This document shows, one piece after another, positions 25,794-34,726 of a stretch of 64,000 nucleotides of DNA (position 1 is its first letter; every line of letters starts with the position of its first letter). Both the position numbers and the translations under genes were made by a program. Source of the DNA: Curtobacterium sp. MCBD17_032 (GTDB taxonomy: Bacteria; Actinomycetota; Actinomycetes; Actinomycetales; Microbacteriaceae). The notes beneath the pieces are model-generated. The model searched no databases. It was not told the origin of the DNA and saw nothing but the letters and a program-made list of their open reading frames with translations. The stretch covers positions 62,001-126,000 of the forward strand of contig NZ_QKTO01000001.1 in assembly GCF_003234855.1 (NCBI RefSeq), written 5' to 3'.

Positions 25794-27535
25794 CCGCCCT
25801 CGTCCCGCTCCTGGTCCTCGTCCCCCTGCTCGGGGCCGCCGTCGCCCTCGGCCTGCTCCGGCACCAGCAGCTGCAGCGCGCCATCACCGTCGCGGTGCTC
25901 GTCATCGCGGTCGCGGTCGCGGTCACGCTCATGGTGCTCGTCGACCGGCACGGCACCATCGTCGTGCAGGTCGGCGGGTGGCAGGCGCCGTACGGCATCT
26001 CGCTCGTGGTCGACCGGTTGAGCGCCCTGCTCCTGACCGTGTCGGCGTCGGTGCTGCTCGTCGTCCTGCTGTTCTCGATCGGCCAGGGCCTGGCGGACGA
26101 CGACGAGGACGCGCCGGTCACGATCTTCTACCCGACGTACCTCGTCCTCGCGGCGGGCGTCCTCGACTCGTTCATCGCCGGCGACCTGTTCAACCTGTAC
26201 GTGGCGTTCGAGATGCTCCTGGTCGCCAGCTACGTGCTCATCACCGTCGGCGGCAGCGTGCAGCGGGTCCGGGCCGGCACGACGTACATCATCACGAGCC
26301 TCATCTCGTCCTCGATCTTCCTCGCCGCCATCGGGCTGGTCTACGGCGCGACCGGCACCGTGAACATCGCCCAGATCAGCGAGCGGATGGCCGACCTGCC
26401 CGAGCACGTCCAGCTCCTGCTGCACACGATGCTGCTCATCGGCTTCGGCATCAAGGCCGCGGTGTTCCCGCTCGCCTTCTGGCTGCCGGACTCGTACCCG
26501 ACGGCCCCGGCCCCGGTGACGGCGGTGTTCGCGGGCCTGCTGACGAAGGTCGGCATCTACGCGATCATCCGGCTGGAGACGATCATCTTCCCGCGGCCGC
26601 AGCTCAACACGGTCCTGATGGTGGTCGCCGCCCTGACGATGATCGTCGGCGTGCTCGGCGCGGTCTCGCAGACCGACGTGAAACGGCTGCTGTCCTTCAC
26701 CCTGATCAGCCACATCGGCTTCATGGTGATGGGCATCGGCCTCGGGTCGGTGGTCGGCACCGCGGCGGCGGTCTTCTACACGGTGCACCACATCGTCGTG
26801 CAGACGACCCTGTTCCTCGTGTCCGGGCTGATGGAACGCGTGGGCGGCACGACGTCGACACGCTCGCTCGGCGGCCTCCTCCGGGCGGCCCCGCTCCTCG
26901 CGGCGCTCTACCTGGTCCCGGCGTTCAACCTCGGCGGGATCCCGCCGTTCTCCGGCTTCATCGGCAAGCTCGGCCTGTTCCGCGCCGCGGCCGAGGACGG
27001 CTCGCCCCTCGCGTACGTGACCATCGGTGCCGGGGTCGTGACGAGCCTCCTGACCCTGTACGCGCTGATGCGCGTCTGGGACGCCGCCTTCTGGCGACCG
27101 AAGCCCGCCGCCGAGGCGGCCGCGCCGCACGCGAGCGTCGCGGAGCCGCACGAGCACCTCCGGGCGCCCGAACCGGCGCCCGTCACCGTGCCCGAGGACG
27201 CGGGCGAGGACGCGGCCGACGGCCGGACGGGAGGCGCAGCCCCCGCCGGTACGCCCGGTGCGGTCGTCCGCGCCCCGGCCGGGGACGGTTCGGTCGGCAC
27301 GCTCGACGACCCGACCCGTTCCGACGCGCACCGCCAGGGCGATGCGCCGTCCTCCGAGCACGCCCGGTCCTCGCTCCCCCGCATGATGGTCGCGGTGACG
27401 ACGGTGGCCGTGCTCGGCTCGGTCGCCCTGACGGTCGTCGCCGGACCGCTCTACGGCTACGCGACCCGCGCTGCCGAGTCACTCGAGTCGCCGGACCGCT
27501 ACGTGCAGGCCGTGCTCGGAGGTGACGCGCGATGA
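25790..27535 (+). CDS. mrpD: Na+/H+ antiporter Mrp subunit D with inserted linker
   Basis: The 581-residue NuoN/NuoM-like subunit starts at GTG 25790 (GTGA overlap with mrpC). The antiporter core shows NLYVAFEMLLVASYVLITVG with the key Glu and FGIKAAVFPLAFWLPDSYPT with the key Lys. Residues about 437-530 are a hydrophilic Ala/Pro/Glu-rich stretch inserted before the last helix (MMVAVTTVAVLGSVALTVVA). Usual MrpD is near 490-500 residues, so the insertion explains the extra length. It overlaps mrpE by ATGA. Confidence 0.95.
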   Translation: MTALVPLLVLVPLLGAAVALGLLRHQQLQRAITVAVLVIAVAVAVTLMVLVDRHGTIVVQVGGWQAPYGISLVVDRLSALLLTVSASVLLVVLLFSIGQGLADDDEDAPVTIFYPTYLVLAAGVLDSFIAGDLFNLYVAFEMLLVASYVLITVGGSVQRVRAGTTYIITSLISSSIFLAAIGLVYGATGTVNIAQISERMADLPEHVQLLLHTMLLIGFGIKAAVFPLAFWLPDSYPTAPAPVTAVFAGLLTKVGIYAIIRLETIIFPRPQLNTVLMVVAALTMIVGVLGAVSQTDVKRLLSFTLISHIGFMVMGIGLGSVVGTAAAVFYTVHHIVVQTTLFLVSGLMERVGGTTSTRSLGGLLRAAPLLAALYLVPAFNLGGIPPFSGFIGKLGLFRAAAEDGSPLAYVTIGAGVVTSLLTLYALMRVWDAAFWRPKPAAEAAAPHASVAEPHEHLRAPEPAPVTVPEDAGEDAADGRTGGAAPAGTPGAVVRAPAGDGSVGTLDDPTRSDAHRQGDAPSSEHARSSLPRMMVAVTTVAVLGSVALTVVAGPLYGYATRAAESLESPDRYVQAVLGGDAR

Positions 27536-28113
27536 GCGACTCCCGCCGCTACACGAACGCGCGCCGGATGGCCCTGGCGTGGCGGTACGACGTGCCCCTG
27601 GTCGCCGGCCTCACCGTGCTGTGGGCGCTGCTGTGGGGCAACTGGACACCCCTCACCCTGCTCTGCGGCCTCGTCGTCGCGCTGCTCGTCACGCAGCTGT
27701 TGCCGCTGCCGCCGGTCCCGCTGTCCGCCCGGTTCTCCGTGCTCCACGTGCTCCGGTTCCTCGTCGTGTGGGCCGGGTACGTGGTCGCGGCGTCGTTCCG
27801 GGTCGCGTGGGTGGCCGTCCGGCCGCGGGGCGTCCGGACGAGCTCGATCGTCCTCGTCCAGCTGCACACCACCTCGGAGATGACCTTCACGCTGTCCACC
27901 ATCGCGATCTCGCTCGTCCCGGGGTCCTACGTCATCGACGAGGACCTGCGGCGCCGGCGCCTGCTGCTGCACGTGCTCGACACCGAACGCACCGATCAGG
28001 TGGACCACGCCCGGCGTGAGGCGATGACCATCGAGGCGCTCGTCATCCGCGCGATCGGGTCGAAGCAGGACGTGTCCGAGCTGTCCGAGCCGCTGCCGGA
28101 GGTGACCCGGTGA
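27532..28113 (+). CDS. mrpE: Na+/H+ antiporter Mrp subunit E
   Basis: The 193-residue protein has two or three N-terminal helices. The MrpE signature is LTVLWALLWGNWTPLTLLCG, then VWAGYVVAASFRVAWVAVRP, followed by the soluble part SEMTFTLSTIAISLVPGSYV and DEDLRRRRLLLHVLDTE. MrpE is a structural subunit needed for assembly of the Mrp complex. ATGA overlap with mrpD and GTGA overlap with mrpF place it within one translationally coupled operon. Confidence 0.94.
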   Translation: MSDSRRYTNARRMALAWRYDVPLVAGLTVLWALLWGNWTPLTLLCGLVVALLVTQLLPLPPVPLSARFSVLHVLRFLVVWAGYVVAASFRVAWVAVRPRGVRTSSIVLVQLHTTSEMTFTLSTIAISLVPGSYVIDEDLRRRRLLLHVLDTERTDQVDHARREAMTIEALVIRAIGSKQDVSELSEPLPEVTR

Positions 28114-28523
28114 CCGCCGCCGTCGTCGTCATGGGCGTCGGGATCGCCCTCGTGCTCCTGCTCCTCGGCGCGACGCTCGCGCTGGCGGTGGGCCGGATCG
28201 TCCGCGGACCGACCATCCTCGACCGGATGATCGGGTCGGACATGGTGCTCACCACCGTGCTGCTCGTCATCGCCGCGGCGATCGTCGTCCGGCAGGACCT
28301 CAGTGCGGTCCCGGTGCTCGTCGTCATCGCCGCGACGAGCGTCTTCGCGACCGTGGCGGTCGCACGGGCCGTCACGCCCTCCACCGACCCCGAGGACGAG
28401 GGCATGGACGCCACCACGCCGGAGCATGCCGTCCAGGCAGCGGACGAAGCTGCGGTCGCCGGCCAGGCCGACGACGCCGCGGCCGAGGACGAGCACGGCC
28501 ACACGGCAGGAGGTCGGCGATGA
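28110..28523 (+). CDS. mrpF: Na+/H+ antiporter Mrp subunit F
   Basis: The 137-residue protein has three helices in the first 88 residues with RIVRGPTILDRMIGSDMVLT, the MrpF mark including the conserved Asp. An added acidic, alanine-rich tail (residues 90-137) echoes the tail on MrpC. Three Mrp subunits in this operon therefore carry cytosolic acidic additions. Start GTG overlaps the mrpE stop; its stop overlaps the mrpG start. Confidence 0.93.
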   Translation: MTAAVVVMGVGIALVLLLLGATLALAVGRIVRGPTILDRMIGSDMVLTTVLLVIAAAIVVRQDLSAVPVLVVIAATSVFATVAVARAVTPSTDPEDEGMDATTPEHAVQAADEAAVAGQADDAAAEDEHGHTAGGRR

Positions 28524-28885
28524 CCGAGATGACGGACATGCTCCAGGCGTTCCTCGACGACGCCGGGATCCGCGCCTGGATCGCCCTCGCGCTGCTGCTC
28601 GTCGGGGCATCGCTGTCCCTGGCCGCGGCGATCGGCATCGTGCGCTTCCCGGACCCGCTGGTCCGGCTGCACGCGATGTCGAAGCCGCAGGTGCTCGGCC
28701 TTGCCTGCTGTCTGGCGGCGGTCGTCGTCGCGGTCTGGACCTGGACGGCGTTCTGGGTGGTCCTGCCGGCGATGGTGTTCCAGCTCGCCCTCGTGCCGGT
28801 GTCGACGCACATGATCGCCCGCGCCGGGCTGCGCTCGGGCGACTACCGGCACGAGGACCTGCTGGTCGACGACACCGAGGCCTGA
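28520..28885 (+). CDS. mrpG: Na+/H+ antiporter Mrp subunit G
   Basis: The 121-residue protein has three helices, with LLLVGASLSLAAAIGIVRFP and DPLVRLHAMSKPQVLGLACC, the MrpG signature. It is the last gene of the operon, joined to mrpF by ATGA. A GC-rich dyad at 28915-28930 then separates it from the convergent esterase. The complete gene order is AB-C-D-E-F-G. Confidence 0.94.
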   Translation: MTEMTDMLQAFLDDAGIRAWIALALLLVGASLSLAAAIGIVRFPDPLVRLHAMSKPQVLGLACCLAAVVVAVWTWTAFWVVLPAMVFQLALVPVSTHMIARAGLRSGDYRHEDLLVDDTEA

Positions 28886-28914
28886 CCGCCGGCAGGGCGA
28901 CCCACCGGCAGGGC

Positions 28915-28930
28915 GGCCCGCCGGCGGGCC
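28915..28930. terminator. GC-rich dyad between Mrp operon and esterase
   Basis: GGCCCGCCGGCGGGCC is a perfect 16-base palindrome, followed by GGGCCGG/CCGGCCC arms around TCGA. It sits in the 73-base convergent spacer and is the only candidate terminator for either operon. Termination is inferred. Confidence 0.5.
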
Positions 28931-28958
28931 GGTCGACCCGGCCCGGCCCACACCGCGG

Positions 28959-29939
28959 TCAGACCGCCCGGTCCAGGAGGCGTCCGGTCCACTCGCGGAG
29001 GGCGCGGACGGCGCGCTGCGACAGGACCGCTCCCGGCACCATGCTCGTCGATCCGTGGAACGCGCCCGGCCACACGTGGAGCTCCGCCTGGACGCCCGCC
29101 GCCCAGAGCGCACTCGCGTAGGCGACGGTCTCGTCACGGAAGACCTCGGCGCTGCCGCAGTCGACGTACGCGGGCGGGAGCCCGGTGAGATCGGTCGCGC
29201 GGCCCGGGGCGGCGTGGACGGAGACGTCCTCGCCACCCCGACGGTCACCGAGGTAGGCGTCCCAGCCGAACGAGGTCATCTCCCGGTCGGCGACACCGAC
29301 ACCGTCGAACTGCCGTGCCGAGCGGGTCGTGTCCCGGTCGTCGAGCATGGGGCTGACGAGCACCTGCCCGATGAGGGTCGGTCCCTGGCGGTCCCGGGCG
29401 AGGAGCGCGGTGCCGGCGGCGAGGCCGGCGCCGGCGCTCTGTCCGACGAGGACGACGCGGTCCGGGTCGACGCCGAGCTCGTCGGCGTGCTCGGCGGTCC
29501 AGACGAGCCCGGCGTAGCAGTCCTCGACGGGGTAGGGGTCTGGGTGCTCCGGAGCGAGGCGGTAGTCGGGGCTGACGAGGACGACGTCGTGCACGAGCAG
29601 CCACTCGTCGTACGACTCGAGGTTGCCGAGGTGGTGTCCGAAGACCATGCCACCGCCGTGGATCGCGAACGCGCAGGCCGCCGGTCCCGTCCGGCCGATG
29701 CGCTGGATGACGGCGAGGGCGATCGGGTCGCCGAGGTGCCCGGGCACGGTGATGCTGCGCCGTTCGAGGCCGCGGGCGCGCAGTCCGTCGTCGAGCTGTT
29801 CCTCGGTCACCTCGAGCTCCCGCATCCGCGGCAGCATCTCGGTGGTGAGGTGGAAGCGGCCGCGCTCGTCCACGGCGGTGAGGAACGGGACGAACTCGGG
29901 GTCGAACGGCGGGCGGGGCAGGGGCGTGGTCTCAGGCAC
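28959..29939 (-). CDS. Alpha/beta hydrolase, HSL/esterase family
   Basis: The 326-residue enzyme has the oxyanion motif HGGGMVFG, the nucleophile elbow GQSAGAG, an acid in a DCGSAEVFRDE region and the final His in FHGS, all as in hormone-sensitive-lipase-type carboxylesterases. It likely hydrolyses short-chain esters in the cytoplasm. The start is GTG 29937-29939 (VPETTPLPRP), which overlaps the MFS gene end by eight bases, so the two are co-expressed. The exporter may remove the ester or its product. Confidence 0.9.
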   Translation of the reverse strand: MPETTPLPRPPFDPEFVPFLTAVDERGRFHLTTEMLPRMRELEVTEEQLDDGLRARGLERRSITVPGHLGDPIALAVIQRIGRTGPAACAFAIHGGGMVFGHHLGNLESYDEWLLVHDVVLVSPDYRLAPEHPDPYPVEDCYAGLVWTAEHADELGVDPDRVVLVGQSAGAGLAAGTALLARDRQGPTLIGQVLVSPMLDDRDTTRSARQFDGVGVADREMTSFGWDAYLGDRRGGEDVSVHAAPGRATDLTGLPPAYVDCGSAEVFRDETVAYASALWAAGVQAELHVWPGAFHGSTSMVPGAVLSQRAVRALREWTGRLLDRAV

Positions 29940-31569
29940 TGGTGGTCTCCTCGGTGGGGATGGTGGTCTGGTCGATCGGGCGGTTCTGGTCTGTCGGGCG
30001 GTTCCGGTCGGGCGGGACGGGGGTGGCGGGACGGTCCGTTCGGACCGCGGGAGGGGCCGTGCCCTCCGGCCGTTCGGCGCGCCGACTCCGGAGCATCCCG
30101 ACGAGGACGAGCAGGGCGGCGACGGCGGCCAGTCCGACGCCGGCGACGGCGAGGGCGTCCTGGAACGCTGCGAGGCGGCCGGCCGTCCAGGTGGTCGTGG
30201 CGATGCTCCCCGTGACGGAGGCTGCGACGATCGTCCCGGCCACGGCGACCGCGGCACCTCCCGCCAGCTCGCTCGCGGTGTCGACGAGCGCGGCGCCGAC
30301 CGAGGTCCGGTCTGCGGGCAGGTCCGTGAGCACGGATGCGCCCGCGACGACGCCGACGACCCGCATCCCGGCGGCGACGAGCACGAGCGCGACGAGCACC
30401 CACACGTAGCCGTGGCGGCTCAGGGCGCCGAAGACCGCGAGCCCCGAGACGACCGCGGCCGCACTCGTCCACGCGGCCCGCGGGAGGCCGACCCGCTGGA
30501 CGAACGGCCCGACGAGGCGGCCGCCGGCCAGCAGCACGACGACCTGCGGCAGCGTCCCCACGGCGGCCGCGGCAGGTGACCAGCCCCAGGCGAACTGCAG
30601 CTGCAGCGTGACGAGGTAGGACAGCCCGGCGACGGCGAGTCCCGATGCGGCCTTGAACGCGAGGCCGCTCGACACCAGTGGGCGCGCGAGCAGGTGGAGG
30701 TCGACGAGCGGGTGCCGTGCCGTCCGTTCCCGGACGACGAAGCCGGTCGCGGCCAGGACGGTCAGGGCGAGGACGAGCCACCCCGGGAGGGAGGCACTCC
30801 TCGCGTCGACCAGGAGGGTCGGCGTCACGAGTGCCCCCGCCGTGGCGAGGGTGCCGAGCAGGGCACCGACGACGTCGACGGGGTCACGCCGGAGTCCCGC
30901 CGACTCGTCGCCGGCGACGCCGAGGCGGATCCCGATGAGGGCGAGCAGGGCGACCGGCACGTCGGCCAGCAGCAGCACCTGCCACGGGGCGACGGCGAGC
31001 ACGAAGCCGCCGATCGTCGGTCCGACGGCCAGTCCGACGAGCCCCGCCGTCGAGATGACGGTCAGCGCCCGCAGCCGGAGCCGGAGCCCATCGTCGTCGA
31101 AGAGCCGGAACGCGAGCGCCATCGACCCGGGGGTGGTCATCGCCGCGGCGACGCCCATCACGACCCGGACGACGATGAGCGCTGCGGTCGTCGTGACCAT
31201 CGCGGTGGCCAGGCTCGCCAGGGCGAGCAGGACGAGGCCGGACAGCATCACGCGGCGGCGACCGACCCGGTCGGCGACGGCTCCGAAGAGCAGCATGAGG
31301 CCGCCGAAGGTGACCGAGTAGGCGCCCGACACCCACTGCAGGCCCGTCGTCGACGACCCGAGGTCACGGCCGATCGTCGGCAGGGCGACGTTGAGCACGG
31401 AGTTGTCGAGCATCTCGAACAGGAACACCGCGGAGAGTCCCGCCAGGGCCGTCCAGGCATCGGCGAGGCGGGGTGGTCGTCCGTCCGGCGCGCGACCACC
31501 GGAGCGAGAGGGGCTGGGCGACACGGGGCTGAGCGACACGGGGTCGGGCGACACGGGGTCGGGCGACAC
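29932..31569 (-). CDS. MFS drug exporter, DHA2/EmrB-QacA type (14 helices)
   Basis: The 545-residue protein has about 14 hydrophobic segments. The first helix carries FLFEMLDNSVLNVALPTIGR, the motif D of DHA2 pumps with the membrane Asp. The motif-A loop is GAVADRVGRRRVM and the motif-C helix is STAGLVGLAVGPTIGGF. A 50-residue hydrophilic Pro/Thr/Arg tail ends the protein. I chose GTG 31569 because AGAAGGAG lies eight bases upstream; a GTG at 31578 is too close to it. The N-terminal 16 residues come from a 15-base tandem repeat. The esterase gene overlaps its end. Confidence 0.92.
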   Translation of the reverse strand: MSPDPVSPDPVSLSPVSPSPSRSGGRAPDGRPPRLADAWTALAGLSAVFLFEMLDNSVLNVALPTIGRDLGSSTTGLQWVSGAYSVTFGGLMLLFGAVADRVGRRRVMLSGLVLLALASLATAMVTTTAALIVVRVVMGVAAAMTTPGSMALAFRLFDDDGLRLRLRALTVISTAGLVGLAVGPTIGGFVLAVAPWQVLLLADVPVALLALIGIRLGVAGDESAGLRRDPVDVVGALLGTLATAGALVTPTLLVDARSASLPGWLVLALTVLAATGFVVRERTARHPLVDLHLLARPLVSSGLAFKAASGLAVAGLSYLVTLQLQFAWGWSPAAAAVGTLPQVVVLLAGGRLVGPFVQRVGLPRAAWTSAAAVVSGLAVFGALSRHGYVWVLVALVLVAAGMRVVGVVAGASVLTDLPADRTSVGAALVDTASELAGGAAVAVAGTIVAASVTGSIATTTWTAGRLAAFQDALAVAGVGLAAVAALLVLVGMLRSRRAERPEGTAPPAVRTDRPATPVPPDRNRPTDQNRPIDQTTIPTEETTSA

Positions 31570-31573
31570 GGGG
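31520..31573. repeat. 15-base tandem repeat at MFS N-terminus
   Basis: The unit GACACGGGGTCGGGC occurs twice exactly (31535, 31550) and once with two changes (31520); a partial unit follows at 31565. It encodes VSPDP-type pentapeptides at the start of the exporter. Because the unit is 15 bases, copy-number change keeps the frame. Confidence 0.8.
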
Positions 31574-31702
31574 CACACTCCTTCTGGGGAAGAAGTGGCG
31601 ACTCGTTCGATGCCGCGTGCTCGTGCGCCGCTGAGAGCAGCGCCTTTTACCTCGGTGACGGAACCCTACACGGACCGCGGGTGGATGCGCGAGCGGGCCG
31701 TC

Positions 31703-32143
31703 TCACCCGACCCCCTCCGACACGATCCGCCAGCCGTGCCGGGAGTGCCGCTCACAGAAGCCCCAGGTGTCCTCCCCGTCCGCCATCCCGGTGAGCCCGG
31801 ACTGCCGGAGGGTGACCTCGAAGCACTGCTCGGTGTCCGTGGGGGCCGAGACGTCCCGCAGGCCGGCCCAGGAGGACATGGTGGGGTCGCCCTCGCCGGT
31901 CCACCGGTCCCACAGGCTCGCCGGGCACCAGTTCGTGTCGTCGGGGATCGAGAGCGCCCGCATCCCGGAGCAGTCACGGCGGACGGCGGCGTCGAGGAAC
32001 GCCCGGCCCACGGTGCTCGCCGACGCCTCGGCCGGCGGCAACGGCGCGGTCGGGCCCGACGGGCCGGGGACGGCCACGACGACGACCGCGGCGACCAGGA
32101 CAGCGAGGACGGACCCGAGACCGATGACGGTGATGCGACGCAC
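31703..32143 (-). CDS. Membrane-anchored or secreted Cys-containing protein, unknown
   Basis: The 146-residue protein begins at GTG 32141-32143 (VRRITVIGLGSVL). Residues 4-26 are a hydrophobic signal or anchor, followed by a Pro/Ala/Ser spacer and a compact domain with four cysteines (RDCSG, NWCPA, QCFEV, GFCER) that could form two disulfides outside the cell. No lipobox is present. I do not recognise the family. The size and Asp/Trp pattern recall small NTF2-like exported domains, but this is weak. It stands alone between two MFS genes. Confidence 0.65.
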   Translation of the reverse strand: MRRITVIGLGSVLAVLVAAVVVVAVPGPSGPTAPLPPAEASASTVGRAFLDAAVRRDCSGMRALSIPDDTNWCPASLWDRWTGEGDPTMSSWAGLRDVSAPTDTEQCFEVTLRQSGLTGMADGEDTWGFCERHSRHGWRIVSEGVG

Positions 32144-32223
32144 GGGCTCATCATCCCGACGACCGGAGTGCGGGAGGAGAGCTGACGGCTGAGAACCGGT
32201 GCAGGTACCCGAGCGAGCTCGGG

Positions 32224-33447
32224 TCAGCGCACGGCATCCCGTCGGGACAGCACGAGGTTCGCGACCGCGGCCAGCACGACCACGGCCGCCGAGATCGCCG
32301 GGAACGCCATCGCAGCGGGCGTACCCGCGCGCTCCGCGACCTCACCGACCACGGCCGAGGCGATGGACTGCCCGACGATGACCGCCGACCCGAGGATCGT
32401 CATGGTCGTCGCCGAGCGCCCGATCGGCGAGCGGTCGGACCCGAGGCTGTACTGCGTCACCAGGGTCGGACCGATGCCGATGCCCATCACCGCGAGGACG
32501 ATCCCGACCGCGAGCACCGAGTCCGCGGTCGCGAAGACGACCGCGGAGCCGAGGAGCACGGCGCCGAAGACGAGCCACCGCCAGCCGAGCCGGAAGGCCC
32601 GCGGGAACGCCGCCGACCCGAGCGCGAGCCCCGCGGACCCGATCCCCATCAGCCCGTAGAGCAGGCCGGCGCGTGACGAGCCGCCGTGGTCGGCCATGAA
32701 CGCGGTCAGTGCGGTCAGGGTCGACCCGAAGAAGAACCCGATGCCGAGGATGCCGACGACCACGACCACCAGGCGGGGCCGGAGGAGCTCGCGGGCCGGC
32801 GCCGGGCGGGGGTCGGACCTGTGCGCGAGCGTGAGCCGACCCGTGGGGTGCAGCGCGAACGCCGTCACGAAGACGAAGGTCAGCACGGAGGCACCGGCGA
32901 CGGCCACCCATGGCGCGATCGCGCTCGCGAGGACGCCGACCAGGAACGGCCCGACGATGAAGACGGTCTCGTCGGCCGCCGACTCGTACGCCATCGTCCC
33001 GCTGAGGACCCGCTCGTGCCGCTTCGGGTCCATCCGGTCGCGGATGATCGCGACCAGTCGGGTCCGCGACATCGGGGCGACCTGGGGCGCGCTCGCGCCG
33101 ATGAGGAAGGACATGGCGAGGACGGCGAGGTCCGGCGCGGTGCTCTGCACGACGAACGGCAGCACGCCGAGCAGCACCGCGTTGGCGAGCCCGACGGGGA
33201 CGAGCACGGCGCGCTGGCCGTACTTGTCCGCGGCGGCGCCGACGAGCGGGCCGAACAGCGCCGAGCCGATGCCGACGGACGCGGAGTTGATGCCGCCGAG
33301 GGCGACCGAGTCGCGCGCGGCGACGACGAGGGTCAGGACGCCGACGACCATCATCGCGAACGGGAGCCGCGCGATGAAGGCGATGGGGAAGTAGGACCGC
33401 CCGGCGAGGGTGATCAGGGACGCGCTGGTGGAACGCGGTTGGAGCAT
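32224..33447 (-). CDS. MFS transporter (12 helices)
   Basis: The 407-residue protein has 12 hydrophobic segments and the motif-A-like loop GAAADKYGQRAV after helix 2. Central APMSRTRLVAIIRDRMDPKR is the cytosolic loop, and FFFGSTLTALTAFMADHGGS lies in helix 7. It fits actinobacterial drug/metabolite exporters of the 12-helix type; the cargo is unknown. Start ATG 33445-33447 (MLQPRSTS) is the family-like start, although AGAAGG is 13 bases away. It lies downstream of the AKR gene on the same strand but behind a strong terminator, so it probably has its own promoter. Confidence 0.88.
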   Translation of the reverse strand: MLQPRSTSASLITLAGRSYFPIAFIARLPFAMMVVGVLTLVVAARDSVALGGINSASVGIGSALFGPLVGAAADKYGQRAVLVPVGLANAVLLGVLPFVVQSTAPDLAVLAMSFLIGASAPQVAPMSRTRLVAIIRDRMDPKRHERVLSGTMAYESAADETVFIVGPFLVGVLASAIAPWVAVAGASVLTFVFVTAFALHPTGRLTLAHRSDPRPAPARELLRPRLVVVVVGILGIGFFFGSTLTALTAFMADHGGSSRAGLLYGLMGIGSAGLALGSAAFPRAFRLGWRWLVFGAVLLGSAVVFATADSVLAVGIVLAVMGIGIGPTLVTQYSLGSDRSPIGRSATTMTILGSAVIVGQSIASAVVGEVAERAGTPAAMAFPAISAAVVVLAAVANLVLSRRDAVR

Positions 33448-33572
33448 GGTGGGGGTGTGCCTTCTCGGCCCGCCCCTGTCGGACGGACCCATCGGGTGCC
33501 GCCGCTGTCCGCCGGGGTGCCGGCGTCCGGTAGATACACGGTTGTTGCTGGATTGCCTGTCCAGGGTACCTG

Positions 33573-33618
33573 CCGGACGGGAGGCGCGTTCCGGGCTGGG
33601 GCCCAGCCTCCCGTCCGG
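33573..33618 (-). terminator. Hairpin terminator after AKR gene, GGGAGGC family
   Basis: CCGGACGGGAGGC (33573-33585) pairs perfectly with GCCTCCCGTCCGG (33606-33618); an inner GGGCTGG/CCAGCC pair extends the stem. It lies 10 bases past the stop of the minus-strand aldo/keto reductase. Confidence 0.85.
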
Positions 33619-33628
33619 TCCGCAACGG

Positions 33629-34672
33629 CTAGGAGACCTCGCCGGCGCGGGCGCCCGCCCACAGGTCGACGTCGGCGATGCCGACGGTGTGCTCGTCGAT
33701 CGTGCGGAGTTCCTCGTCGGAGAACGTCGTGTTCGCGAGCGCCGCGACGTTGTCCTCGAGCTGCTCGACGCGCGACGCACCGATGACGAGCGAGGTCACG
33801 CGCTCGTCGCGGAGGGCCCAGGCGAGCGCGAGCTGCGCCATGCTCTGCCCGCGCGCCTCCGCGACCGCGTTGAGGGCGTTCAGGTGCTCGACGACCTCGG
33901 GGGTGATCGTCGACGGGTCGAGGGACTTGCCCGCTGCGGCCCGGCTGCCGTCCGGGACACCGTTCAGGTACTTGCCGGTCAGGAGCCCCTGGGCGAGCGC
34001 GGTGAACCCGATCACGCCGAAGCCGAGTTCACCGGCGGCGTCGAGCAGCCCCTCGGTCTCGATCCAACGGTTCAGCATCGAGTACGAGGGCTGGTGGATG
34101 AGGAGCGGCGTGCCGAGGTCGCGGAGGATCGCGACGGCCTGGCGGGTGCGGTCGGCGTCGTAGGACGAGATGCCGACGTACAGCGCCTTGCCCTGCTGGA
34201 CGGCGGTGTGCAGGGCGCCCATGGTCTCCTCGAGCGGTGTCGATGCATCGAGGCGGTGTGAGTAGAAGACGTCGACGTAGTCGAGGCCCGTGCGCTGCAG
34301 CGACTGGTCGAGCGAGGCGAGCACGTACTTGCGGGAACCGCCGCCCTGGCCGTAGGGGCCGGGCCACATGTCCCAACCGGCCTTCGTCGAGATCACCATC
34401 TCGTCCCGGTACGGGGCGAAGTCCTCACGCATGAGCCGGCCGAAGTTCACCTCGGCGGCACCGTATGGCGGGCCGTAGTTGTTCGCGAGGTCGTGGTGCG
34501 TGATGCCGAGGTCGAACGCCCGGCGGCTGACGGCGCGCTGCGTCTCGAAGGGCACGTCGTCGCCGAAGTTGTGCCAGTACCCGAGGCTCAGCAGCGGCAG
34601 GTCGAGGCCGGAGTGGCCGGTTCGGCGGTACGTCATCGAGTCGTAGCGGTCGTCGGCAGCGATGTAGGTCAT
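33629..34672 (-). CDS. Aldo/keto reductase, YghZ/MgrA-like
   Basis: The 347-residue TIM-barrel NADPH oxidoreductase carries the catalytic tetrad: Asp in HHDLANNYG, Tyr in NNYGPPYG, Lys in STKAGWDMWPG and His in YSHRLD. The insert GPYGQGGGSRKYV and length match E. coli YghZ, an L-glyceraldehyde-3-phosphate and methylglyoxal reductase, so carbonyl detoxification is likely. The NADPH site is in IGASRVEQLEDN. It is divergent from the DUF1801 gene with 54 bases between and ends at a strong hairpin. Confidence 0.92.
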   Translation of the reverse strand: MTYIAADDRYDSMTYRRTGHSGLDLPLLSLGYWHNFGDDVPFETQRAVSRRAFDLGITHHDLANNYGPPYGAAEVNFGRLMREDFAPYRDEMVISTKAGWDMWPGPYGQGGGSRKYVLASLDQSLQRTGLDYVDVFYSHRLDASTPLEETMGALHTAVQQGKALYVGISSYDADRTRQAVAILRDLGTPLLIHQPSYSMLNRWIETEGLLDAAGELGFGVIGFTALAQGLLTGKYLNGVPDGSRAAAGKSLDPSTITPEVVEHLNALNAVAEARGQSMAQLALAWALRDERVTSLVIGASRVEQLEDNVAALANTTFSDEELRTIDEHTVGIADVDLWAGARAGEVS

Positions 34673-34726
34673 GGACCCGAGCCTGCCACGGCGCTACCGT
34701 GATGCGCACCGACGAAGGGACCTCCC

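Noticed and set aside
31666-32154. Alternative frame starting MMSPCVASPSS
   Set aside because: Ser/Arg-rich reading of the signal-peptide protein at 31703 in another frame, with no family features.
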